Part shown: positions 34,441-43,827 of the stretch, piece after piece
Numbering within the stretch: position 1 is the stretch's first letter
Layout of the letters: each line of letters starts with the position of its first letter
Assembly: GCF_016405905.1 (NCBI RefSeq)
Contig: NZ_JAEFCB010000001.1
Coordinates: forward strand, 124,001-188,000
Source of the DNA: Variovorax sp. IB41
Lineage (GTDB): Bacteria > Pseudomonadota > Gammaproteobacteria > Burkholderiales > Burkholderiaceae_C
Direction of reading: 5' to 3'
Length of the DNA: 64,000 nt
Notes under the pieces: generated by a model
What the model was told of the DNA's origin: nothing
Seen by the model: only the letters and a program-made list of their open reading frames with translations
Databases searched by the model: none
Translations under genes and position numbers: made by a program

Positions 34441-36516
34441 CTACATCGCCAGATGCAGCGCCGCGCCCGACGCCTTCGACGGCATCGCGCAGCAAATCAA
34501 CGCCTCGCCTTCTTCGAGCGGAAACGAAGGTGTGCTCGCATAGGTGACCGAACCCTCCAGCACGCGCGTCATGCATGTGCCGCAACTGCCACCACGGCAG
34601 CCGAACATGGGAGACAGGCCACGCGCTTCCGCCACCTCGAGCAAGCTGCCGTCTCCGGGGTTCCATCGCCCCTCCTTTCCCGATTCCGTGAAGACGAGGC
34701 GAACCGATTCGGTCGCTGCCGGTGGCAGCTGCGGCGCCGCGGCCCCATCCGTTTCCCCGGAGCGGCGCAGCGACGACGGCCCGAAGGTCTCGGCATGGAT
34801 GCGCTCGTCTCTCACGTTGAGTTCGCGCAGGCCGTCGTACGTGGCCTGCATGAAACCCGATGGACCACAGAGGTAGAAGTCGTGGTCGCCGAACGGCAGC
34901 GTCGCCTTCAGGAGCGCCATGTCGATGCGGCCTTCCTTGTCGTAGTCGCGCCCGATCACCGCGGCACCGGGCTGGCTGAGCGTGCGAACGAGCCGCACAC
35001 CGCCGTTGCCGGCTTCCACAAGCGCCGCGATCTCGGCGTCAAACGGCCGGTCCTCCATCGTGCGGGCCGAATGGAACAGCCAGGTGGGTCGCAGCGTTCG
35101 CGTGCGTTTTCCTTCGTGCACCAGATGGCGCAGCATCGCCAGCAAAGGCGTGATGCCGATGCCCGCGGCGAGCAGCACGGCAGGCCGTCTTTGCGCGGCG
35201 TCCACCGTGAAGGCGCCCGCGGGCGCACGCACCTCGAGCAGCGCGTCTTCGCCCAGCGTGTGAAGGTGCCGCGAGGCCTTGCCGTCTTTCTTGACGCTGA
35301 TGCGGTACTGGCCGTCCGACGGCGCCATCGACAAGGTGTAGGTCCGGCTCAGCGCCTCGCCGCCGTCGGGCAGCGTCATGCGGATCGGCAGGTGCTGCCC
35401 GGGCAGCGGCGGGATCATCGCCATGCCGTCCGCCGGCGACAGATAGAGCGAGCGGACGGAGGCGCTCTCCTCCACCATGCGGGTCACGCGGAACGGGCGC
35501 CATTGCTGGGCGAGCGCTTTGGCGGCCAGGCGCTGGTCGGCATCGGCCCAGTTCCCGGTCATGAGCAGGTTCGGCGACCAGCCGTCCGCTTCCATCCGCC
35601 AGCGCAAGGGCAGGCCCTCGGGCCGATGCACCACGCGGCGCGCGGTGAACGTCCACAGGCGCTCGGCGCCTTCGAACGCGGCGATCTCGGGCGAATCCAG
35701 GATGACCGCGGCATCGCCCGTCATCTGCAGCATGTCGCCCGTTTCCGAATCGACGAACAGCAGGCCGGTCTTCGGATTGACGTGGATGTTGCCCAGCGTC
35801 ATGAAGAACAGGTTGCCCGAGAAGTCGGGAATGGTGAGCACGCCGTCGCTTCCGACCCGCACGAACCCGGGCTTGCCGCCGCGATGGGAAACGTCGACCT
35901 GCCGCGTGCCGTCGTCCCGGTCCACATACGACGCGACATAGAAGGTGTCGGCGCGCTCGATCAACTGGCGGGCGCGGTCGTCGAGGGCATCGAGATGGAC
36001 CGCCGCAGGCTGCGCGGCTTCTGCCGGATCGCGCGCGAAGCTGAAGCTGCGGTTCTGGATGTACCGCGGGCAGTTGCCGAAGCTCTGGGTGACGTCGATG
36101 TCGAAGGACGCGTCGTCGTCACCATCGCGCCGCAGGTTCCCGTTCATCCGGTTGCGGCGGCGCGTCATGAGGTCCACGCCCAGCAGGCCGATCGCATCGC
36201 CGGCTTCCATGCCGAGCTCGGCCGGATCGGCTTGGTCTCGCCGCGCACTCACGCGCAACGTCGCGGGGTCGGGCGATTGCAGAAAGCCCGGCTCGCCCGC
36301 CCGGAGGGTCGCCCACGCATCGCCCTGCGGATCGACGGTGCCCAGCGCGACGAAATGCAGCAGCGGATAGAAGCTGCGGTGCTGCTCGAGCAGGAAGTTG
36401 CGCACATACAGCCGGCCGGGCCGGTCCATGTGCTGGACCACCCCGATGCTCGCCTGGATGGCGAGCTCTCCGGCGTGCCACGGCGACTTCTGGTTCGTGT
36501 TGTCTTGATCGGTCAT
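34441..36516 (-). CDS. Fused pyridoxamine-oxidase-like / FNR / 2Fe-2S oxidoreductase
   Basis: A 691-residue three-module protein. Residues about 1-310 are a pyridoxamine-5'-phosphate-oxidase-like flavin split barrel, with NCPRYIQNR, ADTFYVAS and DVSHRGGKPGFV. Residues about 335-580 are a ferredoxin-reductase module with RTYTLSMAP (FAD) and AAGIGITPLLAMLRHL plus YLCGPSGFMQ (NAD). Residues about 605-691 are a plant-type 2Fe-2S domain with GCRGGSCGTC and a final CC, giving the C-x4-C-x2-C plus C ligands. Electrons should pass from NAD(P)H through FAD and FeS. The start at 36516 was chosen as MTDQDNTNQKSPWH. The acceptor is unknown. Confidence 0.9.
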   Translation of the reverse strand: MTDQDNTNQKSPWHAGELAIQASIGVVQHMDRPGRLYVRNFLLEQHRSFYPLLHFVALGTVDPQGDAWATLRAGEPGFLQSPDPATLRVSARRDQADPAELGMEAGDAIGLLGVDLMTRRRNRMNGNLRRDGDDDASFDIDVTQSFGNCPRYIQNRSFSFARDPAEAAQPAAVHLDALDDRARQLIERADTFYVASYVDRDDGTRQVDVSHRGGKPGFVRVGSDGVLTIPDFSGNLFFMTLGNIHVNPKTGLLFVDSETGDMLQMTGDAAVILDSPEIAAFEGAERLWTFTARRVVHRPEGLPLRWRMEADGWSPNLLMTGNWADADQRLAAKALAQQWRPFRVTRMVEESASVRSLYLSPADGMAMIPPLPGQHLPIRMTLPDGGEALSRTYTLSMAPSDGQYRISVKKDGKASRHLHTLGEDALLEVRAPAGAFTVDAAQRRPAVLLAAGIGITPLLAMLRHLVHEGKRTRTLRPTWLFHSARTMEDRPFDAEIAALVEAGNGGVRLVRTLSQPGAAVIGRDYDKEGRIDMALLKATLPFGDHDFYLCGPSGFMQATYDGLRELNVRDERIHAETFGPSSLRRSGETDGAAAPQLPPAATESVRLVFTESGKEGRWNPGDGSLLEVAEARGLSPMFGCRGGSCGTCMTRVLEGSVTYASTPSFPLEEGEALICCAMPSKASGAALHLAM

Positions 36517-36545
36517 GGTGCTGGCGCGCGGGCTGCTCCGAAGAA

Positions 36546-37157
36546 TCAGGCGGTGAGGCCGACGGGGGTCTTGCGAAATTCGACGAAGCCGGGAAGCGCC
36601 TCGATGCGCGCAAGCCAGCCGCGCACGTTCGGGTACGCGTGCAGGTCGACATTGCCTTCGGGGGCGCGCGCGATGTAGCTGTAGAGCGCGACGTCCGCAA
36701 TCGTGGGCAAGGCGGCTGTGATGAAGCTGCGGCCGGAAAGCTGCGCCTCGACCACGGCCAGCACGCCATGGGCGCGCGTGATGACCTCCTCGGGCCTGAA
36801 CGACGCGCCGAACACGGTGATGAGGCGGGCCGCGGCGGGGCCGTAGGCGATCTGCCCCGCGGCGACGCTCAGCCATTTCTGCACCGCGGCGGCGGCCGCG
36901 GGCGACTCGGGCAGCCAGTCGGTCAACTTCAGCTTCTTCGCGACGTAGACCAGGATGGCGTTCGAGTCGGTCACGATGGTCCCTTCGTCATCGAGCACCG
37001 GGACCTGGCCGAAGGCGTTCAGCGCGAGGAATTCGGGCTTCTTGTGCGCGCCCTTGGACAGATCGATTTCGACCAACTCGTGCTCGACGCCGATGAGTCC
37101 GAGAAAGAGCCGTGCGCGATGCGAGTGGCCGGAGAGGGGGTGGTAGTACAGCTTCAT
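36546..37157 (-). CDS. Glutathione S-transferase family protein
   Basis: A 203-residue protein, [20 protein letters not shown] onward. The thioredoxin-like N-domain (1-80) has Ser/His in the glutathione-activating loop, the cis-Pro strand [10 protein letters not shown] and [10 protein letters not shown]. The helical C-domain covers about 90-200. It resembles bacterial beta/nu-type GSTs used in detoxification. It is the first gene of the minus-strand set and is divergent from the LysR gene at 37310, with 152 bases of shared promoter region. Confidence 0.9.
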   Translation of the reverse strand: MKLYYHPLSGHSHRARLFLGLIGVEHELVEIDLSKGAHKKPEFLALNAFGQVPVLDDEGTIVTDSNAILVYVAKKLKLTDWLPESPAAAAAVQKWLSVAAGQIAYGPAAARLITVFGASFRPEEVITRAHGVLAVVEAQLSGRSFITAALPTIADVALYSYIARAPEGNVDLHAYPNVRGWLARIEALPGFVEFRKTPVGLTA

Positions 37158-37309
37158 TTGAGAATCCTTGGAGAGGTCGGATGGAGGAACGGGAAGAGAG
37201 GTGTCCTGGAGCACCGATGGTCCCGCCGATCCCCCGCCTCTAGAATCCCTGCGGGCGACAAGTCACCCTTCTCGAAACGTCAACAAATCCACCGCGCAAG
37301 GGAACTGAG

Positions 37310-38209
37310 ATGGATCGAATCCAGGCCATGGCGGCGTTCCTGACGGTCGTGGAGACCGGCGGATTCGCCTCGGCGGCGCGCAAGCTCAATGTGTCGCCGT
37401 CGGTCATCACCCGCGCCGTTGTCGAGCTCGAGGAGCGGCTGGGCGTGCGCCTTCTCACGCGGACCACGCGCTTCGTGCGGGTCACCGAAGCCGGCACGAG
37501 CTACGCGGACAGTTGCCGCCGCATCCTTGCGGACATCGAGGAGGCAGAGAGCGCCGCCGCCGGAACGCATGCCGCGCCGCAGGGCCAGCTCACCGTGACG
37601 TCGTCCGTGAATTTCGGGCGCATGTATGTCTCGCCGATCGTGCGCGCCTACCTGGAGCAGTTTCCCAAGGTGGACATCAACTGCTGGTTCATGGACCGCA
37701 TGGTCAATCTCGTGGACGAGGGTGTGGACGTTGCCGTTCGCATCGGCGAGCTGCCCGACTCTTCCCTGCAGGCCGTGAAGGTCGGCCAGGTGCGCCAGGT
37801 GCTCTGCGCTTCGCCGGACTATCTTCGGCGCCGAGGCATCCCCGAACGGCCCGAAGAGCTGACAGCGCACGTCATGATCGCCGCCACCGGCATCACGCCG
37901 ACGCCCGAATGGCGCTTTCGCGATGGCGACAAGCCCGTGCTGGTGCGGCTGCAGCCGCGGCTCACGGCCACGACGAACGAGGCCGCCGCCGAGTCGGCCG
38001 CGGCGGGGCTGGGCATCACGCGCCTGCCCCTCTACCAGATTGCGCAGGCGGTCGAGGACGGCACGCTCGAACTGGTCCTGGAGGCGTTCGAGCGGCCCGC
38101 GGTGCCCATCCACGTGGTGCACCGCGAGGGCCGCCACGCCACGCACAAGGTCCGCGCCTTCATCGACATGGCGGTCGATGCGCTGCGCAGCGACCCCAGG
38201 CTGCGGTAG
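37310..38209 (+). CDS. LysR-family transcriptional regulator
   Basis: A 299-residue regulator, MDRIQAMAAFLTVVETGGFA onward. The HTH at about 15-45 (FASAARKLNVSPSVITRAV) is followed by a linker helix and the co-inducer domain (about 90-290, SSVNFGRMYVSPIV through AFIDMAVDALR). By position it most likely controls the divergent GST-to-crotonase set at 30626-37157, which is the classic LysR arrangement. The inducer is unknown. Confidence 0.9.
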   Translation: MDRIQAMAAFLTVVETGGFASAARKLNVSPSVITRAVVELEERLGVRLLTRTTRFVRVTEAGTSYADSCRRILADIEEAESAAAGTHAAPQGQLTVTSSVNFGRMYVSPIVRAYLEQFPKVDINCWFMDRMVNLVDEGVDVAVRIGELPDSSLQAVKVGQVRQVLCASPDYLRRRGIPERPEELTAHVMIAATGITPTPEWRFRDGDKPVLVRLQPRLTATTNEAAAESAAAGLGITRLPLYQIAQAVEDGTLELVLEAFERPAVPIHVVHREGRHATHKVRAFIDMAVDALRSDPRLR

Positions 38210-38275
38210 CGCTCAGGGCTCCAAGCCCATGCAGCCTCGCCTGCACCGCCCGTCATCGAAGGGCCCCGGGGCGCG

Positions 38276-38743
38276 TCAGAGTCCGAGATCGCTCAGCCCG
38301 GGGTGATCGTCCGGCCGGCGGCCCAGGGGCCAATGGAACAGGCGATGCTCCTCGGAAATCGCCAGGTCGTTGATGCACGCGAAACGGCGCTTCATGAGCC
38401 CGCTCGCCTCGAACTCCCAGTTCTCGTTGCCGTAGCTCCTGAACCACTGGCCCGAGGCGTCGTGCCACTCGTAGGCATAGCGCACGGCGATGCGGTTGCC
38501 GGTGAACGCCCAGAGCTCCTTGATGAGGCGGTAGTCCAGCTCCTTGGCCCACTTGCGTTCCAGGAACGCTTGCGCGGCTGCGCGCCCTGCGGGGAAGTCC
38601 GTCCGGTTGCGCCAGACGGTGTCTTCGGTGTAAGCGAGCGCGACGCGCGACGCATCGCGCGTGTTCCACCCGTCTTCCGCGAGACGAACTTTCTGCACGG
38701 CGGATTCGTGGGTGAAGGGAGGAAGCGGTGGGCGGGTTTCCAT
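38276..38743 (-). CDS. DUF1348 / NTF2-like protein
   Basis: A 155-residue protein, [19 protein letters not shown] onward. It has the DUF1348 sequence [60 protein letters not shown] and [13 protein letters not shown]. The family has the NTF2 cone fold and is widespread without a proven reaction. AAGGAG precedes the ATG. It is convergent with the LysR gene and divergent from the DsrE gene. Confidence 0.88.
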   Translation of the reverse strand: METRPPLPPFTHESAVQKVRLAEDGWNTRDASRVALAYTEDTVWRNRTDFPAGRAAAQAFLERKWAKELDYRLIKELWAFTGNRIAVRYAYEWHDASGQWFRSYGNENWEFEASGLMKRRFACINDLAISEEHRLFHWPLGRRPDDHPGLSDLGL

Positions 38744-38984
38744 GAAAGGCTCCTTGTAGATGGGAGGCCCACTGTGCAACGGCGCTGCCGCGCCTTCAAT
38801 CCTCCAGCCGGCAATTGACCAATGCGGAAACGGCAATGCCGGCCTCTCCCACCCACTGTTCCAAATCCCGAAAGAGCTAATTCTCGGCCAGGGCATTTCT
38901 CTCGCGGCAGCGTCTCCCTAGCATCGGAACCCAAGGAGAAGCAACGCTCCTGGAACCCCTGATCCACTCACCCAAGGAACCCTC

Positions 38985-39359
38985 ATGAAAGCCGCAATCA
39001 TCATCCTCTCCGACCCTGTCTCGGGTGGCGAAGAAGCCCTCGGACGCGCCTTCAACGGCCTGGCCGCCGCGTACGACTTCAAGCAACGCAAGGTCGAGAC
39101 ATCGATCTACTTCCAGGGTACCGGCACGCGCTGGCCCAGCGTGGTCAGCAAGCCGGACCACCCCATCCATGCGCTCTTCAAGGCCGTGGAAGACACCGTC
39201 GCTGGCGTCTCGTGCGGTTGCGCGGATGTGTTCGGCGCCCGCGAGGACGCGGTCAAGAGCGGCTTCGACCTGATCACCGACAACAGCGTGCCCGGCACCT
39301 CGGGCCTGCCCAGCCTCGGCCAGCTCGTCGAGGACGGCTACACCGTCTTCACGTTCTAA
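38985..39359 (+). CDS. DsrE-family protein
   Basis: A 124-residue protein with the DsrE/DsrF-like fold: MKAAIIILSDPVSGGEEALG at the start, then ALFKAVEDTVAGVSCGCADVF with a Cys pair (SCGC) and LPSLGQLVEDGYTVFTF at the end. DsrE-type proteins carry sulfur on a Cys or act in sulfur redox chemistry, but many members have other uncharacterised roles. AAGGA lies before the ATG. It heads a plus-strand set with the two genes downstream. Confidence 0.85.
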   Translation: MKAAIIILSDPVSGGEEALGRAFNGLAAAYDFKQRKVETSIYFQGTGTRWPSVVSKPDHPIHALFKAVEDTVAGVSCGCADVFGAREDAVKSGFDLITDNSVPGTSGLPSLGQLVEDGYTVFTF

Positions 39360-39411
39360 CGAAACGCACGCGCCCGCCATCGCCGCCCGACCGAAAAGAC
39401 AGGAGCACGCC

Positions 39412-40335
39412 ATGACACGACCTTTCGAGTTCCACGACGGAGAGCTGTCCGTTCAGGCACGCGCCGGTGAAGCGGCGGTCGCGTCGCGCAACGCGCGGCT
39501 CGTCTCGGACGCGGCCATTCCGGGCGCGCTCGCCTTCATCCGGAAGCAGCGGATGGTCGTCATCTCGAACGAGGATTCGCACGGCCACGTGTGGGCCTCG
39601 GTCGTCTTCGGCGCGCCGGGTTTTCTTTCGGCTTCGAGCGAGCGGACCATCCGCATGGAAGGCGGATTGCGCGGCACCGGCGACCCGGTCGGCGCGCACG
39701 TCACCGCGGGGTCGCACCTGGGCATGCTGTTCATCGAGCTGGAGACCCGTCGCCGCTATCGGGTCAACGGCGTGGTTTCCGCGGTCTCCGAAGACGGCCT
39801 CGACGTGGAGATCCAGGAGGCGTACCCCAACTGCCCGAAGTACATCCAGCGCCGGCAATTGCGGGACGTCGCAGCGGCGACCGGCAGCGGTACCGAGGCG
39901 GTGCGCGGCGCGCATCTCACCCCGGACCTCGCCGCGTTGATCGCCGGCGCGGACACGTTCTTCGTCGGCAGCATGCGCCCCGGCGGCGATTCGGACGTCT
40001 CGCATCGCGGCGGCCATCCCGGCTTCGTCGGTCTGCTCGATGCCTCGACGTTGCGGATTCCCGATTACCACGGCAACAGCCTTTTCAACACGCTGGGCAA
40101 CCTGAGCCTCCATCCGGAATGCGGACTCGTCATTCCCGATTTCCAGGGGCAGCGCCTGCTCCATCTCAGCGGAACCGCGCTGTTGCGATGGGACCTGGAC
40201 GACCACGAAGGCCGCACTGGCGGGACGCGCCGCTTCTGGGATTTCCACATCAGGGAATGGCTCCTGCGCCCGCTGCCGGCGGCGCTCGAATGGGATTTCG
40301 TCGACGCCTCCCCTTTCAATCCGGCGGCCTCGTAG
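39412..40335 (+). CDS. Pyridoxamine 5'-phosphate oxidase-like flavoprotein
   Basis: A 307-residue protein with the PNPOx-like split barrel. It is clearly related to the N-terminal module of the fused oxidoreductase at 34441-36516: both have NCPK/RYIQ, ADTFF/YV, DVSHRGGxPGFV, then LRIPDYHGN or LTIPDFSGN and NTLGN or MTLGN. Here the reductase and FeS modules are missing, so it would need an outside electron donor. AGGAG stands before the ATG. It lies 52 bases after the DsrE gene. Confidence 0.88.
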   Translation: MTRPFEFHDGELSVQARAGEAAVASRNARLVSDAAIPGALAFIRKQRMVVISNEDSHGHVWASVVFGAPGFLSASSERTIRMEGGLRGTGDPVGAHVTAGSHLGMLFIELETRRRYRVNGVVSAVSEDGLDVEIQEAYPNCPKYIQRRQLRDVAAATGSGTEAVRGAHLTPDLAALIAGADTFFVGSMRPGGDSDVSHRGGHPGFVGLLDASTLRIPDYHGNSLFNTLGNLSLHPECGLVIPDFQGQRLLHLSGTALLRWDLDDHEGRTGGTRRFWDFHIREWLLRPLPAALEWDFVDASPFNPAAS

Positions 40336-40382
40336 CTGCGCAGGGCCTTTCGCCACAACCATCTCAACCTCAGGAGAACGAC

Positions 40383-41102
40383 ATGAATCAATTGCTCGAG
40401 AAGGCGATCCAGGCGCACGGCGGACTGGATCGCTGGCACCAATTCAAGGAACTGAAGGCGACCATCGTCACCGGTGGCGCGCTGTGGGGCATCAAGGGCC
40501 TGGTGCAGGACCCCAGTCCGCGCGAGATGACGATCGCTCTTCACGCGCAGACAGCCTCCGTGCGTCCGTTCGGCAACCCGGACTGGCACACCGCCTTCAA
40601 GCCCGGGCGCGTCGCGATCGAGGACAGCGCGGGCGCCGTCGTCCGCGAGCGCCTCGACCCGAGAACCTCCTTCGATGGCCACCAACTCCAGACGCAATGG
40701 GACCCGCTGCACCGGGCCTACTTCAACGGCTATGCCCTCTGGATTTACCTCACGACACCGTTCTTCATGGCGATGCCCGGCATGCAGGTGACGGAGATCG
40801 CGCCGTGGATCGAAGGCCACGAAAAATGGCGCGGGCTGCGGGTGCGCTTCCCCGAGGGGATCGAGACGCACAGCCCGGAGCAGGACTTCTATTTCGGCGA
40901 CGACTTTCTCCTGCGCCGGCACGACTATCACGTCGACGTCGCAGGTGGATTCGCAGCGGCCCAGTACGTCACCGAGATCCGGGAGTTTTCGGGCCTGCCG
41001 TTTCCGACGCGGCGGCGCGCCTACGTGCGGGACGACAAGGGCTTTCCCAACTTCGATGAACTCATGGTGTCGATCGACCTGGACGACATCCGGCTCGGCT
41101 GA
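40383..41102 (+). CDS. Conserved hypothetical protein
   Basis: A 239-residue soluble protein, MNQLLEKAIQAHGGLDRWHQ onward, with no signal peptide. The opening AHGGLDRWHQFKELKA and the alternating beta-strands (ATIVTGGALWGIKG, REMTIALHAQ, GLRVRFPEGI, DYHVDVAGG) suggest a lipocalin-like or LolA-like beta fold, but I do not recognise a named family. AGGAGAACG precedes the ATG. It is the third gene of the DsrE set, so it probably acts on the same substrate. Confidence 0.75.
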   Translation: MNQLLEKAIQAHGGLDRWHQFKELKATIVTGGALWGIKGLVQDPSPREMTIALHAQTASVRPFGNPDWHTAFKPGRVAIEDSAGAVVRERLDPRTSFDGHQLQTQWDPLHRAYFNGYALWIYLTTPFFMAMPGMQVTEIAPWIEGHEKWRGLRVRFPEGIETHSPEQDFYFGDDFLLRRHDYHVDVAGGFAAAQYVTEIREFSGLPFPTRRRAYVRDDKGFPNFDELMVSIDLDDIRLG

Positions 41103-41206
41103 TGACACGCAAGGCCGGTGGCGTGCGACGGAAATTCACCTGCTGATTGATTTTCAAAAGACTCGCGGGCGATTAAATCGGCGCCGCCTCATGCCCTCCA
41201 CATGCG

Positions 41207-41584
41207 TCACCTGGCACGCGCCTGCACGACGGCCTCGCATGGCAGAAGCCGATGGACCTCGTCGACTTCCCTGGCGTGATACGCGCCCCAATCGATCAGC
41301 GATTCCAGGATGGGCCGCAGGCTCTCACCCAAAGGGGTCAGCAGGTATTCGATGCCCTGGGCTTCCGCGACCATGGGCCGGCGGCTCACCAGTCCATGTT
41401 CCTCGAGCGCTCGCAGCTGTTCGATCAACACCTTCTGCGGTATGCCGGCAATGCGCTTTTCCAGCTCGCAGGTGCGTTGCGGGCCGTCCCCGAGGACATG
41501 CAGGATGACCGCTTTCCACCGGCCGGACAGGATGCCCAGCGCGCGCTCCACCGGCAAGCCCGGAAGCCGTTTGATGATCTTCAT
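41207..41584 (-). CDS. HxlR-family transcriptional regulator
   Basis: A 125-residue winged-helix regulator, MKIIKRLPGLPVERALGILS onward. The HxlR signature is clear: GRWKAVILHVLGDGPQRTCELEKRIAGIPQKVLIEQLRALEEHGLV and the wing GIEYLLTPLGESLRPIL. Some HxlR proteins respond to electrophiles through a Cys, and this one has Cys in CELEKRI. An ATG at 41647 would extend it by 21 residues into the divergent promoter, so I prefer 41584. It probably represses the divergent OYE gene. Confidence 0.9.
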   Translation of the reverse strand: MKIIKRLPGLPVERALGILSGRWKAVILHVLGDGPQRTCELEKRIAGIPQKVLIEQLRALEEHGLVSRRPMVAEAQGIEYLLTPLGESLRPILESLIDWGAYHAREVDEVHRLLPCEAVVQARAR

Positions 41585-41671
41585 GCGAAACCGCTGACCA
41601 ATGCGTGTGTAGATGGAATGCCGCGCGAGAAATAACCTTCGATCCATCTGAAATCAATCGAAGGAAGACCT

Positions 41672-42811
41672 GTGGCAGACCTGTTTGAATCCCACCAGTT
41701 GGGCGGCACCGTTGCGCTCAAGAACCGCATTGTCATGGCTCCGATGACCCGCACGCGCACGTCCGAGGGCGACGTCCCCAATGCGCTCATGGCCAAATAC
41801 TACGGACAGCGGGCCGGCGCCGGCCTGATCCTGACCGAAGTCACCAATGTTGCGCCGTCCAGCAAGGGCTACGCGCTGATGCCCGGCATCTACACCGAAG
41901 CCCAGCAAAAAGGGTGGCGCCTGGCGACCGACGAAGTTCATCGCGTGGGAGGCAAGATCTTCCTGCAGCTCTTTCACGTCGGGAGGATGGCGCATCCATC
42001 GCTCATGCCCAACGGCGAAGCGCCCTGGGGCGTGACCGCGCAAAGGGCCGAGGACGCCGACGTGTTTGTCCAGGATGCGCATGGCAAGCTGGGCTTCGTT
42101 CGTGCGGGTGCACCGAGGCGGCTGGAGACAGAAGAAGTCTCGGCCCTGGTCGGCACATTTTCGGAAGCCTTCGCCCATGCGCGTCGGGCCGGCTTCGATG
42201 GCGTGGAGATCCACGCGGCCAACGGCTATCTGATCGACCAGTTCATGAACTCCGCGCTCAACACCCGCGACGACCGCTACGGCGGCAGCAACGCCGAAGA
42301 CCGCACGCGATTCCTGATGGAAGTCGTCGACGAGGCGGTGCGTCAGTTGGGCCCCGGGCGCGTCGGCGTTCGCCTCTCACCCTTCGGCAAGTTCAACGCC
42401 ATGCCGGCGGACCCGCGCGTCGAGGAAACCCTGCTGCATGTCGCCGGGCAACTGGGTCGCCGCGGCGTGGCCTACATGCACCTGGTCTATCAGCTCATGC
42501 CCGAGGGAAACATGGACACCAGCGAGTTCGAGGAACGCCACATCGACCATGCGTTGCTGGCCAAGGTCCGCGCCGCTTTTCCCGGCGCGATCGTCTGGTG
42601 CGGCGGCTTCGCGAATCCTGAGAGCGCTCAGGCTGCGCTGGACACCGGTCTGGTCGACCTCATCGCCTTCGGCAGACCCTACATCGCCAACCCCGACCTG
42701 GCGGAGCGGCTGAAGCACGGTTGGCCGCTGGCCGAGGCGGACCCATCGACCTTCTACACCCCTCGCGGCGAGGCGGGGTACACGGACTTTCCTGTTTATT
42801 CGGCCGATTGA
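41672..42811 (+). CDS. Old Yellow Enzyme family alkene reductase
   Basis: A 379-residue FMN-dependent TIM-barrel ene-reductase, starting at GTG 41672 with GGAAG before it. It has LKNRIVMAPMTRTR, LFHVGRMAHP (His and Arg of the FMN site), DGVEIHAANGYLIDQFMN, NTRDDRYGGS and AFGRPYIANPDL, all in family order (NemA/XenB group). It reduces activated C=C bonds or nitro compounds with NAD(P)H. It is divergent from the HxlR gene across an 87-base promoter, a frequent arrangement for electrophile-responsive OYE genes. Confidence 0.94.
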   Translation: MADLFESHQLGGTVALKNRIVMAPMTRTRTSEGDVPNALMAKYYGQRAGAGLILTEVTNVAPSSKGYALMPGIYTEAQQKGWRLATDEVHRVGGKIFLQLFHVGRMAHPSLMPNGEAPWGVTAQRAEDADVFVQDAHGKLGFVRAGAPRRLETEEVSALVGTFSEAFAHARRAGFDGVEIHAANGYLIDQFMNSALNTRDDRYGGSNAEDRTRFLMEVVDEAVRQLGPGRVGVRLSPFGKFNAMPADPRVEETLLHVAGQLGRRGVAYMHLVYQLMPEGNMDTSEFEERHIDHALLAKVRAAFPGAIVWCGGFANPESAQAALDTGLVDLIAFGRPYIANPDLAERLKHGWPLAEADPSTFYTPRGEAGYTDFPVYSAD

Positions 42812-42838
42812 GCGAGCGGTCGTTGAAGTGCGGCCTTC

Positions 42839-43684
42839 TTACCATTCGCCAAAACGCGGCTGGCGCTTTTCGACGAATGCCGCCATCCCCTCTTTCCACT
42901 CGTCACCGCCGACCAGCATCGACAGTGCGTCCACGCCGAAGCGACGCGCCGAGCGCAGGTCCGCGTCCTCGCTGGTGTAGATCGTCCGCTTCGACTGCGT
43001 GAGCGCGGTCGGGGCGAGCGCGCGCAGCTCGTGCGCAATGCCCAGTGCCGCACCCATCAGCCGGTCGCCGGGCACCACTTCCGAAAAGAGGCCGTGCTGC
43101 GCGGCACGGGTGGCCTCGACATGCGTGGCACGAAGAATCCAGTCGAGCGCCGTGCTGCGCCCGACGTGCCGAATGAGTTTCTGCACGCCGCCCGCACCGG
43201 CGATGGCGCCCAGCTTCGTCTCGGGCAAGCCGACCTTGGTGCGCTCGTCGATCACGCGGAAGTCGCACGAGAGCGCCAGCTCGAAGCCGCCGCCCAGCGC
43301 ATAGCCGTTGATCGCGGCGATGGTCGGGAAGCGCAGTTCCTCGAGCCGATCGAACAAGGTGGCGATGCGCGCGAAGTAGGTGTCGCGCGACTGGAACGGC
43401 TCGACGATGTGTGCCTGTGCGCCCGCGAAGTACTTCAGGTGCGCCCCGCAGCAGAAGGCCCGCTCCTGCCCCGTGACGATCAGCGCGCGCGTCTTGCGGG
43501 CCTCGCACCAGTCGAGCGCGGCGGAGAACTCATCAAGAAACTCCAGCGTCAGCGTGTTCATTTCCTTGGGCCGCGTGAGCGTCATCAACGCGATGCCGCG
43601 GTCGATCCAGCCGATGGTCAAGGCTTGGCCAACGCGCTTGTCTTCGCTGGAATCGGGGTGAGATGAAGATGGCTTGGTTGTCAT
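42839..43684 (-). CDS. Enoyl-CoA hydratase/isomerase family protein
   Basis: A 281-residue crotonase. The first 20 residues are polar, then GWIDRGIALMTLTRPKEMNT, FCCGAHLKYF (in place of FSAGADL), INGYALGGGFELALSCDFRV and LPETKLGAIAGAGGVQKLIR with the catalytic Glu region. Hydration or isomerisation of an enoyl-CoA in the cytosol is likely. It opens the catabolic cluster and is divergent from the thioesterase gene. The palindromic operator at 43750-43771 lies between them. Confidence 0.9.
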   Translation of the reverse strand: MTTKPSSSHPDSSEDKRVGQALTIGWIDRGIALMTLTRPKEMNTLTLEFLDEFSAALDWCEARKTRALIVTGQERAFCCGAHLKYFAGAQAHIVEPFQSRDTYFARIATLFDRLEELRFPTIAAINGYALGGGFELALSCDFRVIDERTKVGLPETKLGAIAGAGGVQKLIRHVGRSTALDWILRATHVEATRAAQHGLFSEVVPGDRLMGAALGIAHELRALAPTALTQSKRTIYTSEDADLRSARRFGVDALSMLVGGDEWKEGMAAFVEKRQPRFGEW

Positions 43685-43749
43685 GGCATTCCCAAAAGTG
43701 AGTGGAGGAAAAAAGAGCTGTTGCCCGTCGAACTCACCAATTGTCCATC

Positions 43750-43771
43750 AAACTAACCCATCGGTTAGTTT
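43750..43771. promoter_or_regulatory. Palindromic operator, crotonase/thioesterase promoter
   Basis: AAACTAACC (43750-43758), CATC, GGTTAGTTT (43763-43771): a perfect 9+9 inverted repeat around 4 bases, centred in the 143-base divergent region. The same TAACC-N4-GGTTA core recurs at 60317-60330 beside the TetR gene of this cluster. A TetR dimer site is the most economical reading. Confidence 0.75.
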
Positions 43772-43827
43772 CTTGACCGCACGGATTTTCTGACGCATGA
43801 TGCAGCCTCAGAGACACGAGGTAACGC

